Below are positions 1-6,884 of a stretch of 15,513 nucleotides of DNA, piece after piece (position 1 is the first letter of the stretch; the number at the start of each line of letters is the position of its first letter). The stretch covers positions 1 through 15,513 of the forward strand of contig CAIZKE010000244.1 in NCBI GenBank assembly GCA_903933475.1, written 5' to 3'. Position numbers and translations under genes: made by a program. Origin of the DNA: an uncultured Alphaproteobacteria bacterium (GTDB lineage Bacteria; Pseudomonadota; Alphaproteobacteria; Caulobacterales; Caulobacteraceae). The notes below the pieces were generated by a model. The model had not been told where the DNA came from and did no database searches. It saw nothing but the letters and a program-made list of their open reading frames with translations.

Positions 1-1
1 G

Positions 2-625
2 GCTCCAGCTTCGGCCCGGCGCATTTCCGTGGCGAAGCGGAAATCTCGCCACACCTACGCCCAGGAAGAGATCAACCGGCTCCTGGTCGGTCTGGCGTCC
101 GAGGGACTGAATGTGGTCCGGCTAAAGGGCGGCGACCCCTTCATCTTCGGACGGGGTGGAGAAGAACTGGAAGCCTGCCGAGCCGCGGGCGTTCCCTGCG
201 AGGTCGTCCCAGGGATCACCGCAGCGCTCGCCGCCTCGGCTTCGGCGGGCGCGCCGCTGACCCACCGCAAGTCTGCCCAGGCCGTCACATTCGTGACCGG
301 ACACGCCGCAGGGGATAGCGAGCCCGACCTCGACTGGGAGGCTCTTGCGCGAGCCAACCACACGGTGGTGATCTACATGGGTGCCAGCACCGCAGGGCGG
401 ATCGCAGATCGGCTGATCGCCGCTGGACGCGCCCCCGGGACCCCGGCGATGGTGGTCTTCCGCGCCAGCAGACCTGACGAGGTCCGGTGCGTCACCACCC
501 TCAGCGCCCTTGGGGAGGCTGCTGCCGCTGGGTCTGGACCCGCCCTCCTCATCGTCGGAGAGGCCATGGCCGAGGCTACCGCCCTCGAACCGGCAGACTT
601 CGCGCGCCAGGAGGAGAGGGCATGA
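2..625 (+). CDS. cobA/cysG: Uroporphyrinogen-III C-methyltransferase (siroheme synthase methylase), 5' partial
   Basis: This is the C-terminal part of the SAM-dependent enzyme that methylates uroporphyrinogen III to precorrin-2, the first step towards siroheme. The frame is open from base 2, so the GTG at 29 is internal rather than the start, and roughly the first 60-80 residues of the methylase lie left of the window. Hallmarks are VVRLKGGDPFIFGRGGEE (SAM-binding loop), VPGITAALAA, the VTFVTGH segment and VIYMG. About 207 codons are visible, against roughly 260-280 residues for a stand-alone enzyme. Whether the missing part also carries the CysG dehydrogenase/chelatase domain cannot be seen. 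The stop overlaps the next start as ATGA. Its position upstream of sulfite reductase fits a job supplying siroheme to CysI rather than making cobalamin. Family assignment is firm; the exact symbol is not. Confidence 0.93.
   Translation, partial: APASARRISVAKRKSRHTYAQEEINRLLVGLASEGLNVVRLKGGDPFIFGRGGEELEACRAAGVPCEVVPGITAALAASASAGAPLTHRKSAQAVTFVTGHAAGDSEPDLDWEALARANHTVVIYMGASTAGRIADRLIAAGRAPGTPAMVVFRASRPDEVRCVTTLSALGEAAAAGSGPALLIVGEAMAEATALEPADFARQEERA
609..616 (+). promoter_or_regulatory. Ribosome binding site for the DUF2849 gene
   Basis: AGGAGGAG lies 5 bases before the ATG at 622, inside the 3' end of the methyltransferase gene. It supports 622 as the start, rather than earlier in-frame codons such as the ATG at 487. 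Confidence 0.7.
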
Positions 626-981
626 AGGCCCTGACGGCGAACCGGCTTTCCGACGGCGAGGTTGTGTTCTGGAAGTCCGGAGCCTGGGTCGAGCGCCTCA
701 CCGATGCCGAGGTCTTCGTGGCCGAGGATTCGGCAGTGACCGCCGAGACCTCCGCCCGCGCCCAGCCTACCCTGGCCATCGATCCTTACCTGATCGACCT
801 GGTCGAGACGGAGGGTTTCTGGACCCCCGTGAGCTACCGGGAGCGGATCCGGGCCCTGGGTCCAAGCAACCACGAACGCCACGGCAAACAGGCGGACGGC
901 GGCGACGCTGTCGAGGCCCTGCGCCATGCGCATGGTGCCGCCCGGTCCTCGGGCCGCGTTAACCTCATCCGCCGAAAGTAG
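622..981 (+). CDS. DUF2849 domain protein of the sulfite reductase operon
   Basis: A 119-residue protein of the DUF2849 family, recognised from its MKALTANRLSDGEVVFW start and the DPYLIDLVE and YRERIRALGP segments. It has no signal peptide or membrane segment, so it is probably cytoplasmic. No catalytic motif is visible and the biochemical function is unknown. Family members commonly sit directly before cysI in alphaproteobacteria, as here, so a role helping sulfite reductase is inferred from context only. The start at 622 overlaps the upstream stop by 4 nt (ATGA) and has its own Shine-Dalgarno sequence; cysI begins 8 nt after its stop. After residue 80 a basic, charged tail of nearly 40 residues follows, which looks poorly structured and may extend past the conserved domain. 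Confidence 0.85.
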   Translation: MKALTANRLSDGEVVFWKSGAWVERLTDAEVFVAEDSAVTAETSARAQPTLAIDPYLIDLVETEGFWTPVSYRERIRALGPSNHERHGKQADGGDAVEALRHAHGAARSSGRVNLIRRK

Positions 982-989
982 GTCACAGC

Positions 990-2642
990 ATGTACCGTTA
1001 CGATGCCGTCGATCGCGCCGTGCTGGCGGACCGCGCCGCAGAATTCCGGGACCAGGTCCGCCGCCGGCTCTCCGGCGAGCTTACCGAGGACCAGTTCAAG
1101 CCCCTCCGGCTCATGAATGGTCTCTACCTGCAGCTCCACGCCTACATGCTCAGGGTGGCGGTGCCGTACGGCTCCCTCGATCCCCGCCAGATGCGCGCGC
1201 TTGCCGACATCGCCCGTCGCTTTGACCGGGGATATGGACACTTCACCACCCGTACCAACATCCAGTTCAACTGGATCCGGCTGGCGGATGCTCCCGAAAT
1301 CCTCGACGTCTTGGCGGAGGCGGATCTCCACGCCATCCAGACCAGCGGCAACTGCATCCGCAATGTCACGGCAGACCCCTACGCGGGAGCTGCGGCGGAT
1401 GAACTGGAAGACCCCCGGGTTTGGTGCGAAGCCATCCGTCAGTGGTCCAGCCTGCACCCCGAGTTTTCCTTCCTGCCCCGGAAGTTCAAGATCGCGGTGA
1501 CGGCCTCGCCGCATGACCGCACGGCGGCGAAGGTGCACGACATCGGCCTTCTCCTGCGCCGTGGCCGCGATGGCGCGACAGGGTTCGAGGTCATTGTTGG
1601 CGGCGGCATGGGCCGGACGCCCCACGTCGGGCCGACCCTGAAGGCCTTCCTGCCCTCTGAACGGCTGTTCTCGTACCTGGAGGCCGTGCTGCGGGTCTAC
1701 AACCGGCATGGTCGCCGGGACAACATCTACAAGGCCCGGATCAAGATCCTGGTGGCGGCACTTGGCGCGGAGGCCTTCGGCCGCGAGGTCGAGGCCGAAT
1801 GGGAGAAGATCGGCGTTGCGGGCGATCTTCCCGGGTCGGAGATCGTCCGGATCCGCGACGCCTTCACCCGGCCGGAACTGGCAGACTCCCCGGCGCCAGG
1901 TGACTTCGAGGCCCGGCGGGCCGCTGAGCCCGCCTTCGCCCGCTTTGTTCGCAACAATCTCAAGGCGCACAAGCTGTCGGGCTATACCATCGTCGACGTC
2001 TCCCTGAAGGGGGTGGGCGAGACGCCGGGGGATATCTCCGCTGACCAGATGGATGTGGTCGCGGACCTGGCGGAACGCTTCGGCCAGGGTGAAATCCGCT
2101 CGACCCACGAGCAGAACCTCGTCCTGCCCCACATCCGGCTTGCGGATGTCCACACGGTCTGGAAGGCTCTCGATGCGGCGCGCCTGGCCACGCCGAATAT
2201 CAATCTCATCAGCGACATCATCGCCTGTCCCGGCCTGGACTACTGTGCCCTGGCCAATGCCCGGGCGATCTGCGTCGCCCAGGACATTGCCCGGCGCTTC
2301 GAGGCGCCGGACCGGGCAGAGGCCATTGGCGAGCTGAAGATCAAGATCTCGGGCTGTATCAACGCCTGCGGGCATCACCACGTCGGCCACATTGGCATTC
2401 TCGGCGTCGATAAGAAGGGCGAGGAGTTCTACCAGCTCACCCTGGGCGGATCGGGGGCTGAAGACGCCTCCGTCGGGAAGATGCTCGGGCCGGCACTGCC
2501 AATCGATCGGGTGACCGACGCCGTCGAGGCGATCGTGGACGCCTATCTCCAGCAGCGGCAAGATGGCGAACGCTTTCTCGACACCCTGCGCCGGACGGGC
2601 GACGCCCCCTTTAGGGAGGCTGTCTATGCCGATGCTCATTAG
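990..2642 (+). CDS. cysI: Siroheme/[4Fe-4S] sulfite reductase (nitrite/sulfite reductase family)
   Basis: A 550-residue cytoplasmic hemoprotein that reduces sulfite to sulfide with six electrons. It shows the family's two-fold layout: ferredoxin-like half domains near 35-105 and 325-390, each followed by a siroheme/4Fe-4S region. Cluster ligands are visible as C413-x5-C419 and C456-x3-C460 (GCINACGHHH). Likely substrate and siroheme contacts are R88 (TTRTNIQFNW), R124 (NCIRNV) and K165/K167 (PRKFK). A nitrite reductase of the same fold is the alternative, but neighbouring cysH, the siroheme methylase and DUF934 strongly favour sulfite. No CysJ-like flavoprotein is present; an Fpr gene lies downstream, so ferredoxin-type electron delivery is inferred. 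The ATG at 990 has only a weak Shine-Dalgarno sequence and may rely on coupling to the gene 8 nt upstream. It overlaps the next gene by 17 nt. Confidence 0.95.
   Translation: MYRYDAVDRAVLADRAAEFRDQVRRRLSGELTEDQFKPLRLMNGLYLQLHAYMLRVAVPYGSLDPRQMRALADIARRFDRGYGHFTTRTNIQFNWIRLADAPEILDVLAEADLHAIQTSGNCIRNVTADPYAGAAADELEDPRVWCEAIRQWSSLHPEFSFLPRKFKIAVTASPHDRTAAKVHDIGLLLRRGRDGATGFEVIVGGGMGRTPHVGPTLKAFLPSERLFSYLEAVLRVYNRHGRRDNIYKARIKILVAALGAEAFGREVEAEWEKIGVAGDLPGSEIVRIRDAFTRPELADSPAPGDFEARRAAEPAFARFVRNNLKAHKLSGYTIVDVSLKGVGETPGDISADQMDVVADLAERFGQGEIRSTHEQNLVLPHIRLADVHTVWKALDAARLATPNINLISDIIACPGLDYCALANARAICVAQDIARRFEAPDRAEAIGELKIKISGCINACGHHHVGHIGILGVDKKGEEFYQLTLGGSGAEDASVGKMLGPALPIDRVTDAVEAIVDAYLQQRQDGERFLDTLRRTGDAPFREAVYADAH
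2613..2619 (+). promoter_or_regulatory. Ribosome binding site deciding the DUF934 start
   Basis: AGGGAGG lies 6 bases before the ATG at 2626, within the end of cysI. It selects 2626 over the in-frame upstream ATG at 2563 and makes the second in-frame ATG at 2632 less likely. Confidence 0.7.
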
Positions 2643-3126
2643 ATTATCGGAGGGCGTGTTCTCCCAGGTCCAGGACGTCTTTGTCCGCCTTGGCGATGAC
2701 GAGCCCGTGGTGGGAGGCGATGCCATTGTCAGCCTGGGACGTCTGCTTTCGGGCGACGTGGCCAGGGCGGGCGGCGGGCGGCTTGGGGTCTGGCTTGAGC
2801 CAGGGGACGAGGTCGAGGCTCTTGAGGGTCGGCTGGACCAGGTCGACCTGGTGGCCCTGGCCTTCCCGAAGTTCCGGGATGGTCGAGCCTTCACCTCCGC
2901 CCGACTGCTGAGGGAGCGCCTTGGCTTCACCGGCGAGGTCCGGGCCGTCGGGGACGTACTCCGGGATCAGGCTGGCTTCATGGTCCGCTGTGGCTTCGAT
3001 GCCTTCTCGCCGGCGGATGGATCCACCGTCGAGGCGTGGGCCGCCGCTGCCAGCCGACACCGCCATGTCTACCAGAGAGCCGCCGACGCGCGCGCACCCG
3101 CCTTTCTCGAGCGGGGAAGGGGCTAG
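2626..3126 (+). CDS. DUF934 domain protein, sulfite reductase-associated
   Basis: A 166-residue soluble protein of the DUF934 family, often annotated as an oxidoreductase probably involved in sulfite reduction. The diagnostic segments are LGVWLEPGDEVEAL (54-67), FPKFRDGRAF (80-89), the RLLRERLGFTGEVRAVGDVL stretch (93-112) and RCGFDAF (121-127). There is no cofactor-binding motif I recognise and no signal peptide. The gene begins inside the end of cysI and its stop is 1 nt before the cysH start, so it is almost certainly co-translated with both. The fixed location between sulfite reductase and APS/PAPS reductase suggests an accessory or regulatory role in sulfate assimilation; this is inference. 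The tail after about 135 is Ala/Arg-rich and low in recognisable structure. Confidence 0.88.
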   Translation: MPMLIRLSEGVFSQVQDVFVRLGDDEPVVGGDAIVSLGRLLSGDVARAGGGRLGVWLEPGDEVEALEGRLDQVDLVALAFPKFRDGRAFTSARLLRERLGFTGEVRAVGDVLRDQAGFMVRCGFDAFSPADGSTVEAWAAAASRHRHVYQRAADARAPAFLERGRG

Positions 3127-3127
3127 A

Positions 3128-3865
3128 ATGGCCTATGATCCCGCCGAACTGCCTGACCTTGAGGCTCGCCTGAATGCGGAACTGAGGCACGCCGAGCCCG
3201 AAGCCATACTGGCGAAGGCTATTGGGGCCTTTCCTGGGACGCTTGCCCTGGTGTCCTCCTTCGGGTCGGAGTCGGCTGTGCTCCTGCACATGGTCGGGAA
3301 GCTCCAGCCGGACCTGCCAATCCTCTTCCTCGACACCGGTATGCTGTTTGGACAGACCCTCGACTATCGGCGCGCACTGTCGAACCGTCTTGGGCTGAGC
3401 AATGTGCGGGATCTCCGGCCTGCCTTCGCAGACCTGGCGACCGCTGATCCCGGTAGCTACCTCTGGCGACGAGACACGGATGCCTGCTGCGAGGTCCGCA
3501 AGGTCCTGCCCCTTGAGCGGGGCCTTGGAGATTTCGAGGCCTGGATCACCGGCCGCAAGCGCTTCCATGGCGGCGACCGCATGGCCCTGCCCGTGGTGGA
3601 GCGCGCCGATGGGCGCATCAAGTTCAACCCCCTGGCCAACTGGGACAAGGCCGCGCTTGAGGCCTACATGCAGGCGCACGGCCTGCCTGCGCACCCCCTG
3701 GTTGAACACGGCTATCCTTCAGTCGGGTGCTGGCCCTGTACCCAGCCGGTAGAGGTCGGGCAGGACGTCCGGGCCGGCCGCTGGGCGGGTTCCGAAAAGA
3801 CCGAATGCGGGATACACGTCGCCCGCGCGCCGGGGGCGGTGAACGACCTCGGCGGCGATATCTGA
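3128..3865 (+). CDS. cysH: Phosphoadenylyl/adenylyl sulfate reductase, [4Fe-4S] type
   Basis: A 245-residue thioredoxin-dependent reductase that converts activated sulfate (APS or PAPS) to sulfite. The PP-loop-like segment SSFGSESAVLLH lies near 38-49 and FLDTGMLF near 67-74. Paired cysteines C120-C121 (DACCEVRK) and C201-x2-C204 (GCWPC) match the four ligands of the iron-sulfur cluster of APS-preferring bacterial enzymes, which E. coli PAPS reductase lacks. The catalytic cysteine is C227 in the ECGIH motif (226-230). APS is therefore the more likely substrate, by family knowledge rather than proof. The ATG at 3128 is 1 nt after the DUF934 stop and follows a purine-rich GGGGAAGGGG. Upstream in-frame codons belong to the overlapping DUF934 region and were rejected. 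Confidence 0.94.
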   Translation: MAYDPAELPDLEARLNAELRHAEPEAILAKAIGAFPGTLALVSSFGSESAVLLHMVGKLQPDLPILFLDTGMLFGQTLDYRRALSNRLGLSNVRDLRPAFADLATADPGSYLWRRDTDACCEVRKVLPLERGLGDFEAWITGRKRFHGGDRMALPVVERADGRIKFNPLANWDKAALEAYMQAHGLPAHPLVEHGYPSVGCWPCTQPVEVGQDVRAGRWAGSEKTECGIHVARAPGAVNDLGGDI

Positions 3866-3890
3866 TCCTGCGTTTCGCCTGGAAATCCCC

Positions 3891-4697
3891 GTGACCGATG
3901 CCGCCGCCGCGCCCGCAAAGAAGTCTGGCGCCTTCGCTGAAGAGACCGTGACCTGGGTCCGTCACTGGACCGATAGGCTGTTCTCGTTTCGCACGACCCG
4001 CGACCCCGGATTCCGTTTCCAGAGCGGTCAGTTCGTGATGGTCGGCCTCATGGTCGAGGGCAAGCCGCTGGTGCGGGCCTATTCCATCGCCAGTCCCTCC
4101 TGGCACGAGGAACTGGAGTTCTACTCGATCAAGGCCCCCAACGGCCCCCTGACCTCGCGGCTCTGCGATATCGAGGTTGGTCAGACGGTCCTGATCGGCC
4201 GCAAGCCCACCGGGACCCTGGTCCTCGATGGCCTGAAGCCGGGCCGGCGCCTCTACATGCTGGGGACGGGCACAGGCCTGGCCCCCTGGCTGTCCCTGGC
4301 TCGGGACCCGGACGTCTTCGAGCGCTTTGACACAGTCGTGGTGACCCACACGGTCCGCGAGGTCGCCGACCTCAACTACCGGGAACTCTTCGAGCGGGAG
4401 CTCCCGAATGACGAGCTCCTGGGCGAGCTCATCGGGCCCAAGCTGAGATATTACCCCACCGTGACCCGGGAGCCCTTTCCGACCCGGGGGCGGATCACGG
4501 ATCTGATCGCTTCAGGCCAGATGTGCCAGGACCTCGGGCTGCCCGAGCTTGACCCGGCGGTGGACCGCCTCATGCTCTGCGGCGGACCCTCGGTCCTGAG
4601 CGACCTGAAGCCCCTCCTGGAGGCGCGCGGGTTCATCGAGGGATCCCTGGCGCAGCCCGGGGACTATGTGCTTGAGCGGGCCTTCGTCGAAAGCTGA
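3891..4697 (+). CDS. fpr: Ferredoxin-NADP+ reductase
   Basis: A 268-residue FAD enzyme that moves electrons between NADPH and ferredoxin or flavodoxin. The flavin-binding motif RAYS is at 63-66, GPLTSRL is near 85-91, and the NADP-binding loop GTGTGLAP spans 125-132. The CGGP segment and the LERAFVES tail resemble bacterial subclass II reductases. The GTG at 3891 is used because no in-frame ATG occurs before the flavin domain. It lies 25 nt after cysH in the same direction, so it probably belongs to the cys operon. That placement suggests it feeds the ferredoxin-dependent CysI with electrons, since no CysJ is seen. A general redox or oxidative-stress role is the alternative. Its stop is only 5 nt from the stop of the convergent downstream gene. 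Confidence 0.92.
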   Translation: MTDAAAAPAKKSGAFAEETVTWVRHWTDRLFSFRTTRDPGFRFQSGQFVMVGLMVEGKPLVRAYSIASPSWHEELEFYSIKAPNGPLTSRLCDIEVGQTVLIGRKPTGTLVLDGLKPGRRLYMLGTGTGLAPWLSLARDPDVFERFDTVVVTHTVREVADLNYRELFERELPNDELLGELIGPKLRYYPTVTREPFPTRGRITDLIASGQMCQDLGLPELDPAVDRLMLCGGPSVLSDLKPLLEARGFIEGSLAQPGDYVLERAFVES

Positions 4698-4702
4698 CCT
4701 GT

Positions 4703-5191
4703 TCAGGCGGGCGGACAGCCCTTGAACTGGCCCATCCGGCTGACCGTCAGGTGGGCCAGGTTCAGACCCATGATCGGCTTCATGGAGGCAGAACCGGATC
4801 CGGTGAAGAGGTCGATGCGGTTGCCCTTGATCGCACCTCCGGTATCCGACGCATACCAGTAGCCGTCATGGACCCGGCCGTCAGGCATCCGCATACCCAC
4901 GGTCTCCTGGATGAACAGGACGGTCCGCCTGGGGATGAGGCGGGGATCGATGGCTGCGGTACGCATAGCCACCACCTTGCAACCGAGGGAGTCCAGGGTG
5001 CCGACCCCGCGGGCGCCAATGTGGTAGAGGGTGGCCTTGAGTTTCATCTCGGGCGAGCCGGGGATCGAGCCGGTCACTGCGCCCATGAGCAGGTCGCCCA
5101 AGGGATCAGATCCAGCCTGAGCGTCCGCCGTTGATGGGATTGCGGCAAGCAGGAAGGGCAGGGCGGCCAGGGCGGCGAGGCGGCGTCGCAT
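4703..5191 (-). CDS. Secreted 3D-domain protein (MltA C-terminal-like)
   Basis: A 162-residue exported protein. Residues 1-25 form a signal peptide with an Arg-rich start, a hydrophobic core and a likely cut after AQA. The rest is a 3D (Asp-Asp-Asp) domain, the fold that forms the active-site half of lytic transglycosylase MltA. The three expected aspartates are visible as D82 (AIDPRLIP), D116 (ASDTGGAIKG) and D127 (NRIDLF). C71 and C159 could pair in the periplasm. It lacks the larger MltA barrel domain, so it is a stand-alone 3D protein. Peptidoglycan binding or cleavage is plausible but unproven. A clear AAGGAG precedes the ATG. It is divergent from the glutathione transferase gene and converges tightly on fpr. 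Confidence 0.85.
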   Translation of the reverse strand: MRRRLAALAALPFLLAAIPSTADAQAGSDPLGDLLMGAVTGSIPGSPEMKLKATLYHIGARGVGTLDSLGCKVVAMRTAAIDPRLIPRRTVLFIQETVGMRMPDGRVHDGYWYASDTGGAIKGNRIDLFTGSGSASMKPIMGLNLAHLTVSRMGQFKGCPPA

Positions 5192-5271
5192 GACGTCTCC
5201 TTCTTCGTCGTTGATCTGTCGTCGGCTGACTTTTAACGATAGCTCGCGATTTCGGCAACCTTGGGGCCCCC
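5192..5271. promoter_or_regulatory. Divergent intergenic region: 3D-domain gene (left) and GST operon (right)
   Basis: These 80 bases are the only divergent gap in the window, so promoters for both directions should start here or reach into the flanking genes. AAGGAG for the minus-strand gene is at 5197-5202. The centre is locally AT-rich (TTTTAACGATAGC, 5231-5243). A TTGATC (5211-5216) with a weak TAACGA 17 nt later is a possible rightward promoter. Leftward, TTGCCG (complement of 5253-5258) and TATCGT (complement of 5236-5241) are present but only 11 nt apart. A palindrome GGGGCCCC (5263-5270) abuts the GTG start of the GST gene. None of these boxes is convincing alone. Confidence 0.35.
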
Positions 5272-5868
5272 GTGAAATTCTTTGGAGACTCGATCTCGGG
5301 CAACTGTCTGAAGGTAAAGTGGACCGCCGATCACCTCGGCCTCCCTTACGAATGGGTGGAAACGCGCGTGCTCTCCGGTGGGACCCGGACGCCGGATTTC
5401 CTGGCGATGAATCCCGCGGGTCAGGTGCCTCTCGCCCTACTCGATGATGGCCGTCCCCTGGCCCAGTCGAACGCCATCATCCTGCATCTGGCCCGGGGGT
5501 CCGCCCTGATCCCGACCGATCCCTACCTCCAGGCGCGGATGTTCGAATGGATGTTCTGGGAGCAGTACAGCCACGAGCCCTATGTTGCCGTGGCGCGGTT
5601 CCAGGTCCAGTATCGGGGCCGGAACCCAGCCACCCTTGAGCCCGAGCTTGTCGGGCGGGCTGAGGCCGCCCTGAACCGGCTCGAAGCCGCCTTGTCCGGT
5701 TCGCCCTGGCTTGTGGGCGACGCCTTCTCCCTCGCCGACATGACGCTGCTGCCCTACACTCGTTTTGCCCCCGAGGCGGGTCTGGACCTTTCCCGGTGGC
5801 AATCCCTCACGGCCTGGATACGTCGAAGTGAAGGCGTGCTTGGCCTCGCCCCCCTGGGAGCCTCCTGA
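5272..5868 (+). CDS. Glutathione S-transferase family protein
   Basis: A 198-residue cytosolic GST. The N-terminal thioredoxin-like domain (1-75) has a likely catalytic Ser/Cys region at SISGNC (7-12), the cis-proline at V52-P53 and the glutathione gamma-glutamyl contact Q65-S66. The helical C-terminal domain carries GDAFSLADMTLLPY, the conserved N-capping region. The substrate cannot be told; detoxification conjugation or a thiol-dependent side reaction is typical. The start is a GTG at 5272, which gives the standard MKFFGDS beginning; there is no strong Shine-Dalgarno sequence, and GGGGCCCC lies just before it. The stop overlaps the nuclease start as TGATG, so the two are probably coupled in translation although their functions are not obviously linked. 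Confidence 0.9.
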   Translation: MKFFGDSISGNCLKVKWTADHLGLPYEWVETRVLSGGTRTPDFLAMNPAGQVPLALLDDGRPLAQSNAIILHLARGSALIPTDPYLQARMFEWMFWEQYSHEPYVAVARFQVQYRGRNPATLEPELVGRAEAALNRLEAALSGSPWLVGDAFSLADMTLLPYTRFAPEAGLDLSRWQSLTAWIRRSEGVLGLAPLGAS

Positions 5869-6884
5869 TGACCTCATGCCTCCGGGTTCTCCCTTTTGTG
5901 CTCGCCATGACCTTCGGCGCTTGTGGCCCGGTCCTGGCCTGGGGCTCATCTGGGCACCGCATGGTCGGCGTGGCGGCGACAGAGGCGCTCCCTGCGACGC
6001 TCCCGCCCTTTCTGAGAACGCGGGAGGGGGTCGCGAACGTGGCGGAGTTTTCCCGCGAACCGGACCGCATCAAGGGGTCCGGGCGCGCCCTAGGCGTGGC
6101 CCTCGACTCCGGACATTTCCTGGACGTCCTGGACGACGGGACTGTGCTTGGAGGCCCCCGACTGGAGGCCATGCCCACGGACCGGGAGGCCTATGAAACG
6201 GCCCTGAGGACGGCTGGGACAAATGCCTGGAAGGCTGGCTGGCTCTATTATTCGATCCTTGAGACCCAGCAGCAGCTGACCCGGGACTTCGGCATGTGGC
6301 GGGTCCTCGACTACGCAGTCAAGACAGAGAAGAACCCCACGCGGCGGGCCTGGTTCCGGGCCGACCTCAAGCGTCGTGAAGCGGCTGCGCTCCAGACCCT
6401 GGGACGTCTTTCGCACTTCGTGGCGGATGGTTCCCAGCCCCTCCACATGACCATCCATTACAACGGCTGGGGTGAGGGCCCGAACCCGGAGGGCTTTACG
6501 ACGTCACGGATCCACGGCCCGTTCGAGGGCGACCTTGTCGCCAGAGCCGTGCGGATCGAGGACGTCCGCAGGGCGATGTCGTCGCAAGGTCAGGCGCTGG
6601 AGGGGCCGCTGGAGACCCGTATCTCGGCCTATCTCAAGACCAGTTCGGAGGAGGTCCTGAACCTCTACAGGCTGGAAAAGGCCGGGGGACTGGCACCGGG
6701 CGACCCCCGCGGGGGTGCCTATGCCGCCCAGCGCCTGGGTGCTGGCGCCTCCGCCCTTCGGGACTTCACGGTCCTGGCCTGGAAGACCTCGGAAGGTGCC
6801 CGCGTGGGTTGGCCGGAGGTCTCTGTGGCCGACGCCCTTGCGGGACGGGCGGACATCTGGACCTCCCTCTACGGCAAGGACTGA
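5868..6884 (+). CDS. Exported S1/P1-type zinc nuclease (or zinc phospholipase C-like enzyme)
   Basis: A 338-residue secreted enzyme of the S1/P1 nuclease and phospholipase C superfamily, which binds three zinc ions. The signal peptide is residues 1-24 (cut VLA|W), leaving the zinc-binding Trp as mature residue 1 (W25) and H30 as mature residue 6, as in P1. Other likely ligands are D66, H83, H183-x3-D187-x5-H193 (SHFVADGSQPLH) and H216-x3-E220. The H193-H216 spacing of 23 equals that of P1, but the last ligand is Glu, as in Bacillus phospholipase C, where P1 has Asp. An insertion of about 40 residues separates H83 from H183. Expected role: periplasmic or extracellular cleavage of single-stranded nucleic acid or 3'-nucleotides. 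It overlaps neighbours by 1 nt at both ends. Confidence 0.87.
   Translation: MTSCLRVLPFVLAMTFGACGPVLAWGSSGHRMVGVAATEALPATLPPFLRTREGVANVAEFSREPDRIKGSGRALGVALDSGHFLDVLDDGTVLGGPRLEAMPTDREAYETALRTAGTNAWKAGWLYYSILETQQQLTRDFGMWRVLDYAVKTEKNPTRRAWFRADLKRREAAALQTLGRLSHFVADGSQPLHMTIHYNGWGEGPNPEGFTTSRIHGPFEGDLVARAVRIEDVRRAMSSQGQALEGPLETRISAYLKTSSEEVLNLYRLEKAGGLAPGDPRGGAYAAQRLGAGASALRDFTVLAWKTSEGARVGWPEVSVADALAGRADIWTSLYGKD

Noticed and set aside
29..31. GTG as the start of the siroheme methyltransferase
   Set aside because: The frame is open upstream to base 2 and the residues there continue the family alignment (ISVAKRKSRH corresponds to the usual VGKRKGRH). The gene is truncated by the window edge.
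834..2930. Open frame of 698 codons on the minus strand opposite cysI
   Set aside because: It is antisense to a clearly recognised CysI. Its translation is low-complexity, with no family motifs, and long antisense frames are expected in GC-rich genes with strong third-position bias.
4395..4406. 12-bp palindrome CGGGAGCTCCCG within fpr
   Set aside because: Palindromes of this length are expected by chance in GC-rich DNA, and it lies in coding sequence with no regulatory context.
5922..5924. Cys-19 in the nuclease signal peptide as a lipobox
   Set aside because: The preceding residues are FGA, without Leu at -3, and cleavage before W25 gives the zinc-ligand Trp needed at the mature N-terminus.
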